A DNA stretch of 64,000 nucleotides from Marinobacter algicola DG893. GTDB lineage: Bacteria > Pseudomonadota > Gammaproteobacteria > Pseudomonadales > Oleiphilaceae. The notes below the pieces were generated by a model, which was given only the letters and a program-made list of their open reading frames with translations, did not search any database and was not told where the DNA came from. How positions within the stretch are numbered: position 1 is the first letter of the stretch; every line of letters starts with the position of its first letter. Below are positions 46,672 through 55,940 of this stretch, in pieces. The translations under genes and the position numbers were made by a program. The stretch spans positions 430,030-494,029 of the forward strand of contig NZ_ABCP01000001.1 in the NCBI RefSeq assembly GCF_000170835.1, read 5' to 3'.

Positions 46672-48480
46672 TTAGTTATCCACTTTCAATACGGCAAGGA
46701 ATGCTTCCTGAGGCACCTCAACATTGCCCAGTTGCTTCATGCGCTTCTTACCTTCTTTCTGCTTCTGCAGCAGTTTCTTCTTCCGGCTGACGTCACCACC
46801 GTAACACTTGGCGGTGACGTTCTTGCGAAGCGCCTTGACGGTCACTCGCGCTACCACCTGATTTCCGATCGCCGCCTGGATGGCGATATCGAACATCTGG
46901 CGCGGAATCAGCTCTTTCATCTTGTCGATCAGGGCACGCCCCCGATAGTGGGACTGCTCCTTATGGACAATCAACGCCAGGGCGTCCACGCGCTCGCCAT
47001 TGATCAGCACATCCAGGCGCACCAGGTTGGCCGCCTGGAATCGCACAAACTGATAGTCCAGCGATGCAAACCCGCGACTGGCGGACTTGATCCGGTCGAA
47101 AAAGTCCAACACTACCTCGGCCATTGGCAACTCGTAGGTCACCTGAACCTGGGTGGACATAAAGTGCATGTTCTTCTGAATGCCCCGCTTCTCCTCGCAC
47201 AGGGCAATCACGTTGCCCAGGTGCTCCTGGGGCACCAGAATGCTAGCTTCCACGATGGGCTCACGCATTTCCTCGATGGATCCAATATCCGGAAGACTGG
47301 ACGGATTGTCCACCGACAGAGTCTCACCCTGTTTGGTAACGACTTCATAGATAACCGTCGGGGCGGTCGTAATCAGGTCGATGTCGTATTCACGCTCCAA
47401 CCGCTCCTGAATGATCTCCATGTGGAGCATCCCCAGGAAGCCACAGCGGAAACCGAACCCAAGGGCGTCCGAACTCTCCGGCTCGAAGAACAGCGAGGCG
47501 TCGTTCAAGGTCAGCTTTTCAAGAGCATCCCGGAAATCGTTGTAGTCATCAGAACTGACTGGGAACAGACCCGCGTATACCTGGGGCTTGACCCTCTTGA
47601 AACCGGGCAGCATCGGAATGTCTTCCGAGCCTTTCTGCTGAACGATGGTGTCACCCACCGGAGCACCATGAATGTCCTTAATGCCGGCCACCACAAAGCC
47701 AACGTCCCCGGATTCGAGAATGTCCGTGTCTTTAGGCTTGGGATTGAAAATACCAACCTTGTCAGCATTCCAGGCCTTGCCCGTGGACTTCATGACAATC
47801 TTGTCACCTTTCTTGAGGGTGCCTTCGGTCACCCTGACCAGCGACACGACCCCAAGATAGTTGTCGAACCAGGAGTCGATAATCAGTGCCTGCAAGGGCG
47901 CGTTTCGATCACCCTTGGGTGGCGGTATTTTCCGGATCAGATCTTCCAGAACATCCTCAACACCCATACCGCTCTTGGCGCTGCAGCGCACGGCGTCGGT
48001 CGCCTCGATACCGATGATGTCCTCAATTTCCTGAGCTACGCGGTCAGGCTCAGCCTGCGGCAGATCCATCTTGTTCAGCACTGGAACCACTTCCAGCCCC
48101 TGTTCAATCGCGGTGTAACAGTTGGCGACAGACTGGGCCTCAACGCCCTGGCCGGCATCCACCACCAGCAAGGCACCTTCACAGGCATAGAGAGAGCGCG
48201 ACACCTCGTAGGAAAAGTCGACGTGGCCAGGTGTATCGATGAAATTCAGTTTGTATTCAATGCCGTCCCGAGCCTTGTAGTTCAGAGTCACACTCTGGGC
48301 TTTGATGGTAATACCACGCTCACGCTCAAGATCCATGGAATCAAGAACCTGCTCAGCCATCTCGCGTTCTGTCAGGCCACCGCAGATCTGGATAAAGCGG
48401 TCCGCCAGAGTGGATTTGCCATGGTCAATATGGGCGATAATCGAAAAATTTCGGATTCGGCTCAGTTCAGTCACAGACAA
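46672..48480 (-). CDS. lepA: Elongation factor 4 (LepA)
   Basis: A 602-residue translational GTPase acting on stalled or initiating ribosomes. G1 [14 protein letters not shown]3 DTPGHVDF and G4 [10 protein letters not shown] are intact, and the LepA-specific C-terminal domain ends with [25 protein letters not shown]. First gene of the lepA-lepB-DUF4845-rnc-era-recO-pdxJ run; follows a GC-rich hairpin at 48519-48543. Confidence 0.97.
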   Translation of the reverse strand: MSVTELSRIRNFSIIAHIDHGKSTLADRFIQICGGLTEREMAEQVLDSMDLERERGITIKAQSVTLNYKARDGIEYKLNFIDTPGHVDFSYEVSRSLYACEGALLVVDAGQGVEAQSVANCYTAIEQGLEVVPVLNKMDLPQAEPDRVAQEIEDIIGIEATDAVRCSAKSGMGVEDVLEDLIRKIPPPKGDRNAPLQALIIDSWFDNYLGVVSLVRVTEGTLKKGDKIVMKSTGKAWNADKVGIFNPKPKDTDILESGDVGFVVAGIKDIHGAPVGDTIVQQKGSEDIPMLPGFKRVKPQVYAGLFPVSSDDYNDFRDALEKLTLNDASLFFEPESSDALGFGFRCGFLGMLHMEIIQERLEREYDIDLITTAPTVIYEVVTKQGETLSVDNPSSLPDIGSIEEMREPIVEASILVPQEHLGNVIALCEEKRGIQKNMHFMSTQVQVTYELPMAEVVLDFFDRIKSASRGFASLDYQFVRFQAANLVRLDVLINGERVDALALIVHKEQSHYRGRALIDKMKELIPRQMFDIAIQAAIGNQVVARVTVKALRKNVTAKCYGGDVSRKKKLLQKQKEGKKRMKQLGNVEVPQEAFLAVLKVDN

Positions 48481-48518
48481 TGAATACTCGCAAAAGACGA
48501 AGGATTGAGCCCGGAAGG

Positions 48519-48543
48519 GCCGTTGCCGGAGTCCGGCGACGGC
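48519..48543 (-). terminator. GC-rich hairpin between the CHASE-GGDEF-EAL gene and lepA
   Basis: GCCGTTGCCGG and CCGGCGACGGC form an 11-bp stem with a three-base loop and one G-T pair. There is no T-run directly after it; CTTTTG comes about 30 bases later. It could be a partial terminator or an RNA-stabilising stem in the lepA leader. Confidence 0.45.
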
Positions 48544-48578
48544 GTGATTTTACCGGTTACCGGCCGCTATTGCCATGA

Positions 48579-51305
48579 TCAGGAGATCAGCGGCCGTTCA
48601 TATTGCCGAATAAGGAAGCCGATAAGCGCATCTTCGTCCAGCGGGTAACTGAACAGATTGCCCTGACACTGGGCGCAGCCCGCGCTTCTAAGGAAGCTCA
48701 ACTGCTGCGGCGTTTCCACTCCCTCCGCAACTACGGTCAAATGCAATTTTCTGGCCAGCGCAATTACCGCCGAGGCGACATCGGTTGCACTGACGTTGTA
48801 GGGGATGTCGCGAATAAAACGATGGTCAATCTTGATAACGTCCAATGGCAGTTGCTGGAGCGCCACCAGAGAACAGGAACCCGTACCAAAATCATCCAGA
48901 ATCAGACAGACCCCCATGTCGTGCAGGGACACTAGGAGCTCTCTCAACATGCGCGGGTCTTCATTCAAAAGCTCCGCTGGCATCTCAAGCTCAAGCCGCT
49001 CCGGCGACACACCCGTCTCGGTAATGACCTGGCGCATCATATCCAGAAACCCGGAGTCCGTCAGTTGGCGAACAGACAGGTTAACCGCCATTTTCAGCGA
49101 CTCAAACCCGGCCCGCTCAAGGGCTTGAACCTGGATACAAGCCTGCCTCAGCGCCAGCTCGCCAAGGCGTATGATCAGGCCGGTTTCCTCGGCCAGGGTA
49201 ATAAACTGCTGCGCGCTGACGAGCCCCTTCTCGGGGTGGTGCCAACGCAGGAAAGCCTCCACGCCAATGACCCGCTCGCTCTCGAGATCGACCTTGGGTT
49301 GGTAATGCAGCACAAACCGGTCGCCTTCCAGTGCCGTTGCCAGCTCTTCCTGCTGAAGCAGCCGCCTGGCAGCCTTGATGTTCATGGCCGGGGTAAAAAA
49401 TTGGTAGGTGTTGCGCCCTAACTCCTTGGCCCGGTACATGGCCAGGTCGGCGTACTTCATCAGCGTACCGGGGTCCTCGCTGTCATGAGGAATCATGGTA
49501 ATACCAATACTGACGGTAATTCCCACTTCGTGATCGTTGAGACGAATCCGCTGGCACAGCCTCCGCAGAATGGCCTCGGCAACCTTGCCAGCGGCATCGG
49601 GACCGCTGATCCGCGACAACAGCACCACGAACTCGTCACCACCCAGTCGGGCTACCGAATCTTCCTCCCGCACGCAGCCGGTTAGCCACTGGGAAACCTG
49701 TTTCAACAGCTCGTCGCCACTATCGTGGCCGAGGGTATCGTTGATACGTTTGAAACCGTCGAGATCCAGGAACATCAGGGCAGCCGGCTCTTCACTGCGA
49801 CGACTCCGGCGCACCACGTGATTAAGTCGGTCGCGGAACAGCTGGCGATTGGCAAGCCCGGTCAGCGGATCGTAGAACGCCAGACGGTGCAGTTCCGTCT
49901 GTGCGGCTTTCAGTTGGGTCAGATCACGAAGGCTCAACACCACGCCATTCACGCCGGGCACCGTCAGCATGGCAGTGAACGTGCCCTCCATATCCCGCCA
50001 CTGGCCCTGCGAATCGCGTATACGACCACGGATTACCGGCATCTGCTTCCCAGGCGATTTCACCGCCTCATCGAACCCTGACTTTAGCTGCGGCCAGTCC
50101 TCGGCATGCACAAGGGACTCCAGCTCCAGGCCATAAACCTTGTCAGGATCGAAGCCCAAAATGTCCTGACTGGACGGGCTGGCGTAACGCGGAGTGCCAT
50201 CGCGATCCAGCACGAGAGTCACGTTGGCGGCTCCCTCTGTGATAGCGCGGTAGCGACCGGCGCCGATCTGCGCCATGATACGGCCACGAATCATGGTCAG
50301 CACGAACAGGAACATCAGCAAGCTGATAACAATGCCGCAACCAAGAACGATGGGCGGCCGCGGGTCAGACGCCAGGTAGTCAAACGCCGGGGTGGATCGG
50401 GTTTGCAGCAACCAGTCACGCCCACCATGAGTAATGGTCTGGCTCATTTCAAAACTGAAGTCTTCATCCAGGGAGCCAAGATTTGACCCATACATCTGGG
50501 TGTCCCGCGAAACCTCCCCGCTGTCGTATATTTTTACATCCAGGAATGGCGAGATCAGGCCGACAATGCCATCGAGCAGGGTATTCATCCGAAAGGCGCT
50601 GAACACATAGCCGGCCAGCATCATCTGCCGTTCAACACGGCTTTCAGGCACCTCCCCACCCTGGTAAACCGGGTAGTACATCAGGAAGCCGGCCTGATCC
50701 TCCGCCACTTCCTCCTGAACCAGCACCACTTTACCCGTCACTTTTGGTTTGGCGTGATCCCGCGCCCGCGCCATGGCGTGCCGGTGCACCGGATCACTGA
50801 AAGCGTCGTAACCAAGTGCCTTGCGATTGCGCTCGGTTCCGGGCTCCAGATACACCATCGGGTAGTAATCCGGCCCTGTACCAAGAGGCGTTACGAGGTA
50901 GTTGAGGACACCGTCCTTCCGAACCGACGCGATGTGATCGGCCATCTGGCGGACACCTATTCTCTTCACGTAGCCAATGCCCTGGATCCCCGGGTAATAC
51001 CGGTTGATATCCACGTTGTCGACGTACTCGCGCCAGTCGCCTCTATCCACTTCACCGGCAACGGCAAACAGGCCTGCGCTGCCGGCCAGTACCTGCTCAT
51101 AGTTCAGCAGACGCTCTTCAATGGCGGTTCGCAGCTGTAGTGACTGTGTTTTGAAACGGGCTTCGGTGCGGTCTTCAACCAGGCGAATGGACACTTGCCA
51201 TAACAGGGCGGTGACTGCGAGAGAGGCAATCAGCACCAACCAGGCGGCCCACGAATAGCGCAGCTGGAGCAGTTTCCGGAGGGGAAGTTCCTTTCTGTTC
51301 ATCAT
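48579..51305 (-). CDS. CHASE-PAS-GGDEF-EAL membrane protein with altered EAL domain
   Basis: A 908-residue c-di-GMP protein. A membrane span near residues 17-36 precedes a periplasmic CHASE domain (about 75-290), a second span follows near 320-340, then PAS (about 350-465), GGDEF at 555-559 with an REED I-site five residues before, and an EAL-type domain. The GGDEF motif is intact, so cyclase activity is likely. In the EAL domain the signature reads EAF at 683-685 and the ExxE segment is EMPAE, replacing the second Glu with Ala, so phosphodiesterase activity is doubtful. It follows mucD and is separated from it by a terminator. Confidence 0.9.
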   Translation of the reverse strand: MMNRKELPLRKLLQLRYSWAAWLVLIASLAVTALLWQVSIRLVEDRTEARFKTQSLQLRTAIEERLLNYEQVLAGSAGLFAVAGEVDRGDWREYVDNVDINRYYPGIQGIGYVKRIGVRQMADHIASVRKDGVLNYLVTPLGTGPDYYPMVYLEPGTERNRKALGYDAFSDPVHRHAMARARDHAKPKVTGKVVLVQEEVAEDQAGFLMYYPVYQGGEVPESRVERQMMLAGYVFSAFRMNTLLDGIVGLISPFLDVKIYDSGEVSRDTQMYGSNLGSLDEDFSFEMSQTITHGGRDWLLQTRSTPAFDYLASDPRPPIVLGCGIVISLLMFLFVLTMIRGRIMAQIGAGRYRAITEGAANVTLVLDRDGTPRYASPSSQDILGFDPDKVYGLELESLVHAEDWPQLKSGFDEAVKSPGKQMPVIRGRIRDSQGQWRDMEGTFTAMLTVPGVNGVVLSLRDLTQLKAAQTELHRLAFYDPLTGLANRQLFRDRLNHVVRRSRRSEEPAALMFLDLDGFKRINDTLGHDSGDELLKQVSQWLTGCVREEDSVARLGGDEFVVLLSRISGPDAAGKVAEAILRRLCQRIRLNDHEVGITVSIGITMIPHDSEDPGTLMKYADLAMYRAKELGRNTYQFFTPAMNIKAARRLLQQEELATALEGDRFVLHYQPKVDLESERVIGVEAFLRWHHPEKGLVSAQQFITLAEETGLIIRLGELALRQACIQVQALERAGFESLKMAVNLSVRQLTDSGFLDMMRQVITETGVSPERLELEMPAELLNEDPRMLRELLVSLHDMGVCLILDDFGTGSCSLVALQQLPLDVIKIDHRFIRDIPYNVSATDVASAVIALARKLHLTVVAEGVETPQQLSFLRSAGCAQCQGNLFSYPLDEDALIGFLIRQYERPLIS

Positions 51306-51358
51306 TTTCGTGCAGGTCCGATCCGTGGCCAGTAATCTGATTATTTTGTCGAGTATAA

Positions 51359-51402
51359 CAAAAGCCCCACTGGCTGTCGTTTAAACGACCCCCAGCAGGG
51401 CT
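51359..51402 (-). terminator. Terminator after mucD
   Basis: On the minus strand, AGCCC.GCTGG and CCAG.GGGGCT pair around the inner palindrome GTCGTTTAAACGAC, followed by TTTTGTT. It closes the algU operon about 50 bases after mucD. Just beyond it, TTATACT could be a -10 element for the CHASE-GGDEF-EAL gene. Confidence 0.75.
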
Positions 51403-51453
51403 CTCAGTTTTGTACCATTTTGTGTCCGCCGATTCAGACCGACGGACCGGCCA

Positions 51454-52935
51454 TCAGGGCTTCATCACCAGATAAGTGGCCCGCCCCTGGCGAACAACCC
51501 GCACCGAGACTGCGCTGTCTTCTGGCAGGGATGACACCGCTTCACGGAAATCATCCACGGAAGTGACTTTGCGGCGGTTCAGCTCGGTTATTACATCCCG
51601 TGGACGGATACCGGCATCGAGCGCCGGCCCACGGGCCACGTCTGTCACCAGCACACCACCTGATACCCCCAGTGACTCCTGAAGTTCAGCGGGCAGAGGC
51701 TCAACGGTCATCCCCAAGGGCGCCGATGAAGGGCCATTGTTGCCGGACGCAGGGGCGGATGCCTGTTCCGCACCTTCTTCCGGCAGTTTGCCGATCTCAA
51801 CGTCCAGTGTAATCTGTCGACCTTCCCTCATTACTTCCATGGTGGCCGTTTCACCAACCGGCGTGCGCCCTACCATCGGTGGCAGATCCGAAGACAACGT
51901 AACGTCCTCTCCCTCGTATTTGAGCACAATATCACCGGCCTGCAATCCCGCCTTCTCGGCAGGCGAGCCCGCCATCACTTCTGCAACCAGGGCGCCACGA
52001 GGGCGCTTCAGGCCAAACGACTCCGCCAAATCACGATTGACTTCCTGTATCAGCACACCCAACCAGCCACGGGACACCGATCCGTTATCCCGGAGCTGCC
52101 GGAACACATTCATGGCATCATCAATGGGGATTGCGAAGGACACCCCCATGAACCCCCCCGAACGGGTGTAGATCTGGGAGTTAATACCCACAACCTCACC
52201 ATCCAGGTTAAACAGCGGCCCGCCGGAATTACCCGGGTTGATAGCAACGTCGGTCTGGATAAACGGAACGTAGTTTTCCGATGGCAATGAACGGCCCAGG
52301 GCGCTGACGATGCCAGCTGTTACGGTGTAATCAAAACCAAAGGGGGAGCCGATGGCCAGAACCCACTCCCCTACTTTCAGGTCATTGGAGCGCCCAATCC
52401 GCACCACGGGCAAGTCGTCGCCGCCCTCAATCTTTAGGACCGCCATGTCCGAACGTGGGTCGGTGCCAATCAGTTTGGCAGGCAATTCACGACGGTCATT
52501 CAGGCGCACAATGATCTCGTCGGCCCCTTCCACCACATGGTTGTTGGTCAACACGTAGCCATCACTGGAAACAATAAACCCGGACCCCATGGACTGACGC
52601 GGTACTGATCCACCAGGGCCGCCGCCAAACGGTGACTGAGGACCACGGAAGAAGTCCTGGAAAAACTCCGGCAACTGCTCGAGCTGTCGATCGTTGAAAG
52701 GGAGGCCGTTTGAGCCGCCACGATTGGCGGACTTGGGCTCGGTCGTCGTGCTGATGTTGACCACAGCATTCGAGTTCTCTTCGACCAGTTCGGTAAAGTC
52801 AGGGAGACTCCGGGCTGAGACAGACTGGGCCAGCGACAATGGAACAAGAAGACACAAAAGATACCAGACGAACACGATGGAACCCTGGCGCTGAGGCCGG
52901 CGCAGCATGTCTTGATCGTTCTTTATTTCAGGCAT
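51454..52935 (-). CDS. mucD: Periplasmic serine protease MucD (DegP/HtrA family)
   Basis: A 493-residue periplasmic protease-chaperone that damps AlgU signalling by removing misfolded envelope proteins. A signal peptide (LLCLLVPLSLAQSVSA) leads to the protease domain with His in NNHVVEGADE, Asp in RSDMAVLKI and Ser in NPGNSGGPLF. Two PDZ domains follow (about 290-380 and 400-490). AGGGGG lies seven bases before ATG 52935. Last gene of the algU operon. Confidence 0.95.
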   Translation of the reverse strand: MPEIKNDQDMLRRPQRQGSIVFVWYLLCLLVPLSLAQSVSARSLPDFTELVEENSNAVVNISTTTEPKSANRGGSNGLPFNDRQLEQLPEFFQDFFRGPQSPFGGGPGGSVPRQSMGSGFIVSSDGYVLTNNHVVEGADEIIVRLNDRRELPAKLIGTDPRSDMAVLKIEGGDDLPVVRIGRSNDLKVGEWVLAIGSPFGFDYTVTAGIVSALGRSLPSENYVPFIQTDVAINPGNSGGPLFNLDGEVVGINSQIYTRSGGFMGVSFAIPIDDAMNVFRQLRDNGSVSRGWLGVLIQEVNRDLAESFGLKRPRGALVAEVMAGSPAEKAGLQAGDIVLKYEGEDVTLSSDLPPMVGRTPVGETATMEVMREGRQITLDVEIGKLPEEGAEQASAPASGNNGPSSAPLGMTVEPLPAELQESLGVSGGVLVTDVARGPALDAGIRPRDVITELNRRKVTSVDDFREAVSSLPEDSAVSVRVVRQGRATYLVMKP

Positions 52936-53014
52936 TAAAGACCCCCTGTTCAGCGGACGTTGTATACTCAATGTGCGGTCAAAGCCGATAATTTCAACAG
53001 AGCCTGCTGGAACA

Positions 53015-53473
53015 TCATTCCAGGGAAGCGACTACCCCCTGCCTGACCTCCACCAGCGTCGGTTCCCAGGTTCCCGCTTTACGTGACTGCCCCTGGCGAG
53101 CAGCCAGGAAGCCCATAGCAAGCCCTACTGCAGCACCCATCATGGCGACAGCCTCACTGGCTGCGTGGCCGGTCGATAACTGGTGCCCCAACACAGCCCC
53201 TGCCACCATCGACACCAATGGCACGGCATAAACCAGCAGAGATGCACCAAGTAACGCAGACTCATCAATGGCCACCGTCACTTCATCACCCACCCTGGCG
53301 CCAAGACTGTTGGCCACCAGAACCTGATTGGCCCTGCCGCCTGAAACGCCGGCCAGCGCACGCTGACCACAGCCATGGCGAGCCGAACAGCTCTCACAGG
53401 CACTGGTGCGAATTGTCTGTACCCACACCCGGTCGCCCGCAACGCCGACTACCCTACCGGTTTCCGTAATCAT
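53015..53473 (-). CDS. rseC: RseC/MucC family protein
   Basis: A 152-residue inner-membrane protein of the AlgU operon. A cysteine cluster CESCSARHGCG near residues 28-38 and two hydrophobic spans (about 75-98 and 105-128) match SoxR-reducing-system protein RseC and MucC. Its role is modulation of sigma-E or SoxR reduction. Its start overlaps the mucB stop by four bases. Confidence 0.92.
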   Translation of the reverse strand: MITETGRVVGVAGDRVWVQTIRTSACESCSARHGCGQRALAGVSGGRANQVLVANSLGARVGDEVTVAIDESALLGASLLVYAVPLVSMVAGAVLGHQLSTGHAASEAVAMMGAAVGLAMGFLAARQGQSRKAGTWEPTLVEVRQGVVASLE

Positions 53474-54519
53474 TTCCGGCCTCCGCCGAATGCCAGGGTA
53501 TCGTCAATCGTCACCGACTCGGCCACCTTACGGGCCGTCGTCGGCGGAATCTCCCCAACCACGGTCACGAAAAAAGCGATGTCGTCCACACTGAGCTGTT
53601 TCATGTAAACCGTGGTGGCACCAATCCGCGAAGCACCGGTGGGCATCACCATCTTCCGGGCTGGTTCCACAAACACCGAAAAGGCTGCCAGCCCATCCGA
53701 GAACGCCACAGCCTGCCCTTTGCCCGATCGTGGGGCCGCGGCGGGAACAAAGCCATCCGGGCGCCACTCGAGCGTCCAGCCATCCATCCGTGCCGCGGGA
53801 GACGACGCCTGTTCCGGTTTCAGCTCCCGTTTGATGGCTTCTCCCTCCGTTCGCACGATAAATTCGCTATCCGGAAGAGTGTCCGTTATCTCAAGGCTGG
53901 TGAACTGAAAATGCTCAAGCACCTCACCACCGATGGAACGCACATGACTTTTCACTAACAGCCCGGTGGATTTTTCCAGCCATAACTGGTGACTGTATCG
54001 AAGATCATCCCTTGCCCTGAGTCCAAGCTTGACCACATCGTAACCAGCAATACGATCATCTCCCACCAACTCCGGCTGATACCACTGACTGACCGGCATC
54101 AACTGGTGGGAAAACGCCTCAGCAAAAGGACCCGACGGAATAACCTGATCCAACTGGATGCGCCCATGATCAGGAAGCACACAGACAACCCGCATTCCCT
54201 TTCGAACGATCTCACCGCTGGCCCCGTCCTGCAGAACCAGGCGTTCTTCCACCATGCCATCCCGATACCGGTGCGCAATCTGCATCGAGCTGACCTGATC
54301 ACCCCGGGCATACACAAAGACGCCGCGATAGGACGTCATATTAAGGGAAGGGCCAAGACGATTAAGCCAATATTCGGCACTCTGTTCATTCTTGCCGGCA
54401 CTCTCCGCCGTATCGGCAGACACTTGCCCTACCAGAACGGTGAGCAACGTCAACATGACCAGCCCGTGCCTGACTACGCCGGGGAATCGACTCTGGACTG
54501 CCATTGCGATTCTGACCAT
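53470..54519 (-). CDS. mucB: Sigma factor AlgU regulatory protein MucB/RseB
   Basis: A 349-residue periplasmic protein that binds MucA and shields it from cleavage, sensing misplaced lipids. A signal peptide (VMLTLLTVLVGQVSA) precedes the LolA-like domain (AEYWLNRLGPSLNMTSYRGVFVYARGDQ) and a C-terminal domain. The start is uncertain: ATG 54564, 54519 or 54504 are in frame; 54519 has GGAG eleven bases upstream. Between mucA and rseC in the algU operon. Confidence 0.93.
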   Translation of the reverse strand: MVRIAMAVQSRFPGVVRHGLVMLTLLTVLVGQVSADTAESAGKNEQSAEYWLNRLGPSLNMTSYRGVFVYARGDQVSSMQIAHRYRDGMVEERLVLQDGASGEIVRKGMRVVCVLPDHGRIQLDQVIPSGPFAEAFSHQLMPVSQWYQPELVGDDRIAGYDVVKLGLRARDDLRYSHQLWLEKSTGLLVKSHVRSIGGEVLEHFQFTSLEITDTLPDSEFIVRTEGEAIKRELKPEQASSPAARMDGWTLEWRPDGFVPAAAPRSGKGQAVAFSDGLAAFSVFVEPARKMVMPTGASRIGATTVYMKQLSVDDIAFFVTVVGEIPPTTARKVAESVTIDDTLAFGGGRK

Positions 54520-54560
54520 CAGCCGTTTAACTCCAGCCAGTGTCCTGCGAACATGAAACG

Positions 54561-55130
54561 TCAATACCCCGGCCCGGACGCGCTAACGACTCGCGCATAA
54601 CCAACGGAACCCCGGCCGGCTCCTACACTGTTATGTTGGGCGTGCTCAAGAAGATAGCGGCTAAGATGTTCCCACTGCTCCTCATCCAGACCTTGCAATG
54701 CCACCTCCGGCACAGGCTCAACAGCGGATTCCTGACGATCCCGCTCTTCCGAAATGCCTGCTGCTGCAATCGTTCCTCCGTCTTCGGCGGACTCCCAACC
54801 AGCACCAGCGCCAAAACCAATCACCGCTGCCAGTGTGACCATGGCAACCGCTGGCCAGTGCCAGTTTTTGTCCCGGCGGGGCATGGATCCGACTGTCACA
54901 GCAGGCGATACCGCACCACTGCCATCCAGAACATCCCGAACCCCGGCGCTGACATCCACCGCTTCCGGCGCCACACCGCCCTGATGCATGAGATCCCGCA
55001 TCTGCTGCCAACGTTGCCACTGGGAACGAACCTGATCCTGTTCAGCGTGTGACAGCAGTCTGCGAACCGACAATTCATCTGCCTCGTCATCCATCATTGC
55101 CGACAGCGTTTCTTTGAGACGATCATCCAT
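54561..55130 (-). CDS. mucA: Anti-sigma factor MucA/RseA
   Basis: A 189-residue inner-membrane anti-sigma factor holding AlgU. The N-terminal cytoplasmic domain opens MDDRLKETLSAMMDDEADELSVRRLL and continues QWQRWQQMRDLMHQ. One membrane span (WPAVAMVTLAAVIGFGAGAGW) lies at about 95-115 and the rest is periplasmic. ATG 55130 gives the usual opening; ATG 55145 would add five residues. No truncation of the kind seen in mucoid strains is present. Confidence 0.92.
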   Translation of the reverse strand: MDDRLKETLSAMMDDEADELSVRRLLSHAEQDQVRSQWQRWQQMRDLMHQGGVAPEAVDVSAGVRDVLDGSGAVSPAVTVGSMPRRDKNWHWPAVAMVTLAAVIGFGAGAGWESAEDGGTIAAAGISEERDRQESAVEPVPEVALQGLDEEQWEHLSRYLLEHAQHNSVGAGRGSVGYARVVSASGPGY

Positions 55131-55144
55131 AGGATGCAACCTCA

Positions 55145-55762
55145 TTACGTCCGGGAATCATTTAACAAGGGGCCCAGGTGGCGATCGACTGCATCCCGAG
55201 CCCTGAATATTCGTGACCTTACCGTGCCGATGGGGCACTCGAGAATACCGGCGATGTCCTCGTAGCTCAGCCCATCGTACTCCCTGAGTAAAAACGCCGA
55301 TCGGAGCTCCTCCGGCAAGTTTGATATCGCCACCCTGAGTGCGCTCTGCAACTGGTCCCTCTGCAGCAGTTTCTCTGGTGACGCATTGTCCCTGAGCCTT
55401 GAACCGTCGTCATAATTCTCGGCGTCACCCGCGTCGGCGCTGCCCTGCGGACGACGCCCCCGGGACTCCAGGAAATTCTTGGCCGTATTCACGGCGATCC
55501 GGTACAGCCAGGTGTAGAACGCGCTGTCTCCCCGAAATCGGTCAATCGCCCGGTACGCCTTGACGAAGGTTTCCTGGGTAAGGTCCATCACCTCCTGGCT
55601 GTCGTAGACATAACGACTGATAATCGACGCGACCCTGGACTGATATTTGACGACCAGAAGATCAAAGGCAGGCCGATCACCATGACGGACCTTTTTTACC
55701 AACTGAAGGTCTGTCTGGCTTTCGCTGTTGTCTTCCTTGTGTCTTTCTGTATCCGCATTCAT
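55145..55762 (-). CDS. algU: RNA polymerase sigma factor AlgU/RpoE
   Basis: A 205-residue ECF sigma factor for envelope stress and exopolysaccharide. Region 2 (AFDLLVVKYQSRVASIISRYV, DLTQETFVKAYRAIDRF) and region 4 (LREYDGLSYEDIAGILECPIGTVRSRIFRAR) are complete. The N-terminal tail to ATG 55762 is about 15 residues longer than in Pseudomonas, and the ribosome site is weak, so the start is uncertain. A sigma-E-type promoter (55898-55924) indicates autoregulation. Confidence 0.94.
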   Translation of the reverse strand: MNADTERHKEDNSESQTDLQLVKKVRHGDRPAFDLLVVKYQSRVASIISRYVYDSQEVMDLTQETFVKAYRAIDRFRGDSAFYTWLYRIAVNTAKNFLESRGRRPQGSADAGDAENYDDGSRLRDNASPEKLLQRDQLQSALRVAISNLPEELRSAFLLREYDGLSYEDIAGILECPIGTVRSRIFRARDAVDRHLGPLLNDSRT

Positions 55763-55861
55763 GGACGGGGTGTCGGATTTGCCATAGCGTTCGACCGTCT
55801 GGCCCAATTGCCTGCTATTCAATGGAATCATGCTGCTGCCCGGCATCCGATGAGTCTACAA

Positions 55862-55883
55862 TGCTCCCATTTCTCCGGGAGCA
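55862..55883 (-). promoter_or_regulatory. Hairpin at the 5' end of the algU transcript
   Basis: TGCTCCC and GGGAGCA pair perfectly around eight bases. If transcription starts 6-8 bases past the sigma-E -10, this stem is nearly the first thing in the mRNA and may stabilise it. Confidence 0.45.
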
Positions 55884-55897
55884 CCCCGTCAGGCCAA

Positions 55898-55924
55898 ATA
55901 GACAGCGAGCGCAAAGTTTAGTTC
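55898..55924 (-). promoter_or_regulatory. Sigma-E (AlgU)-type autoregulatory promoter
   Basis: Read on the minus strand: GAACTA, 16 bases, TCTAT. The consensus is GAACTT-N16/17-TCTGA, so one mismatch in the -35 and two in the -10, with exact spacing. It lies 136 bases before the algU start and overlaps the nadB leader. Confidence 0.75.
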
Positions 55925-55940
55925 AATACACATCCACATT

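Noticed and set aside
46615..48483. 622-residue plus-strand frame across lepA
   Set aside because: Shadow of lepA, whose GTPase motifs are complete on the minus strand.
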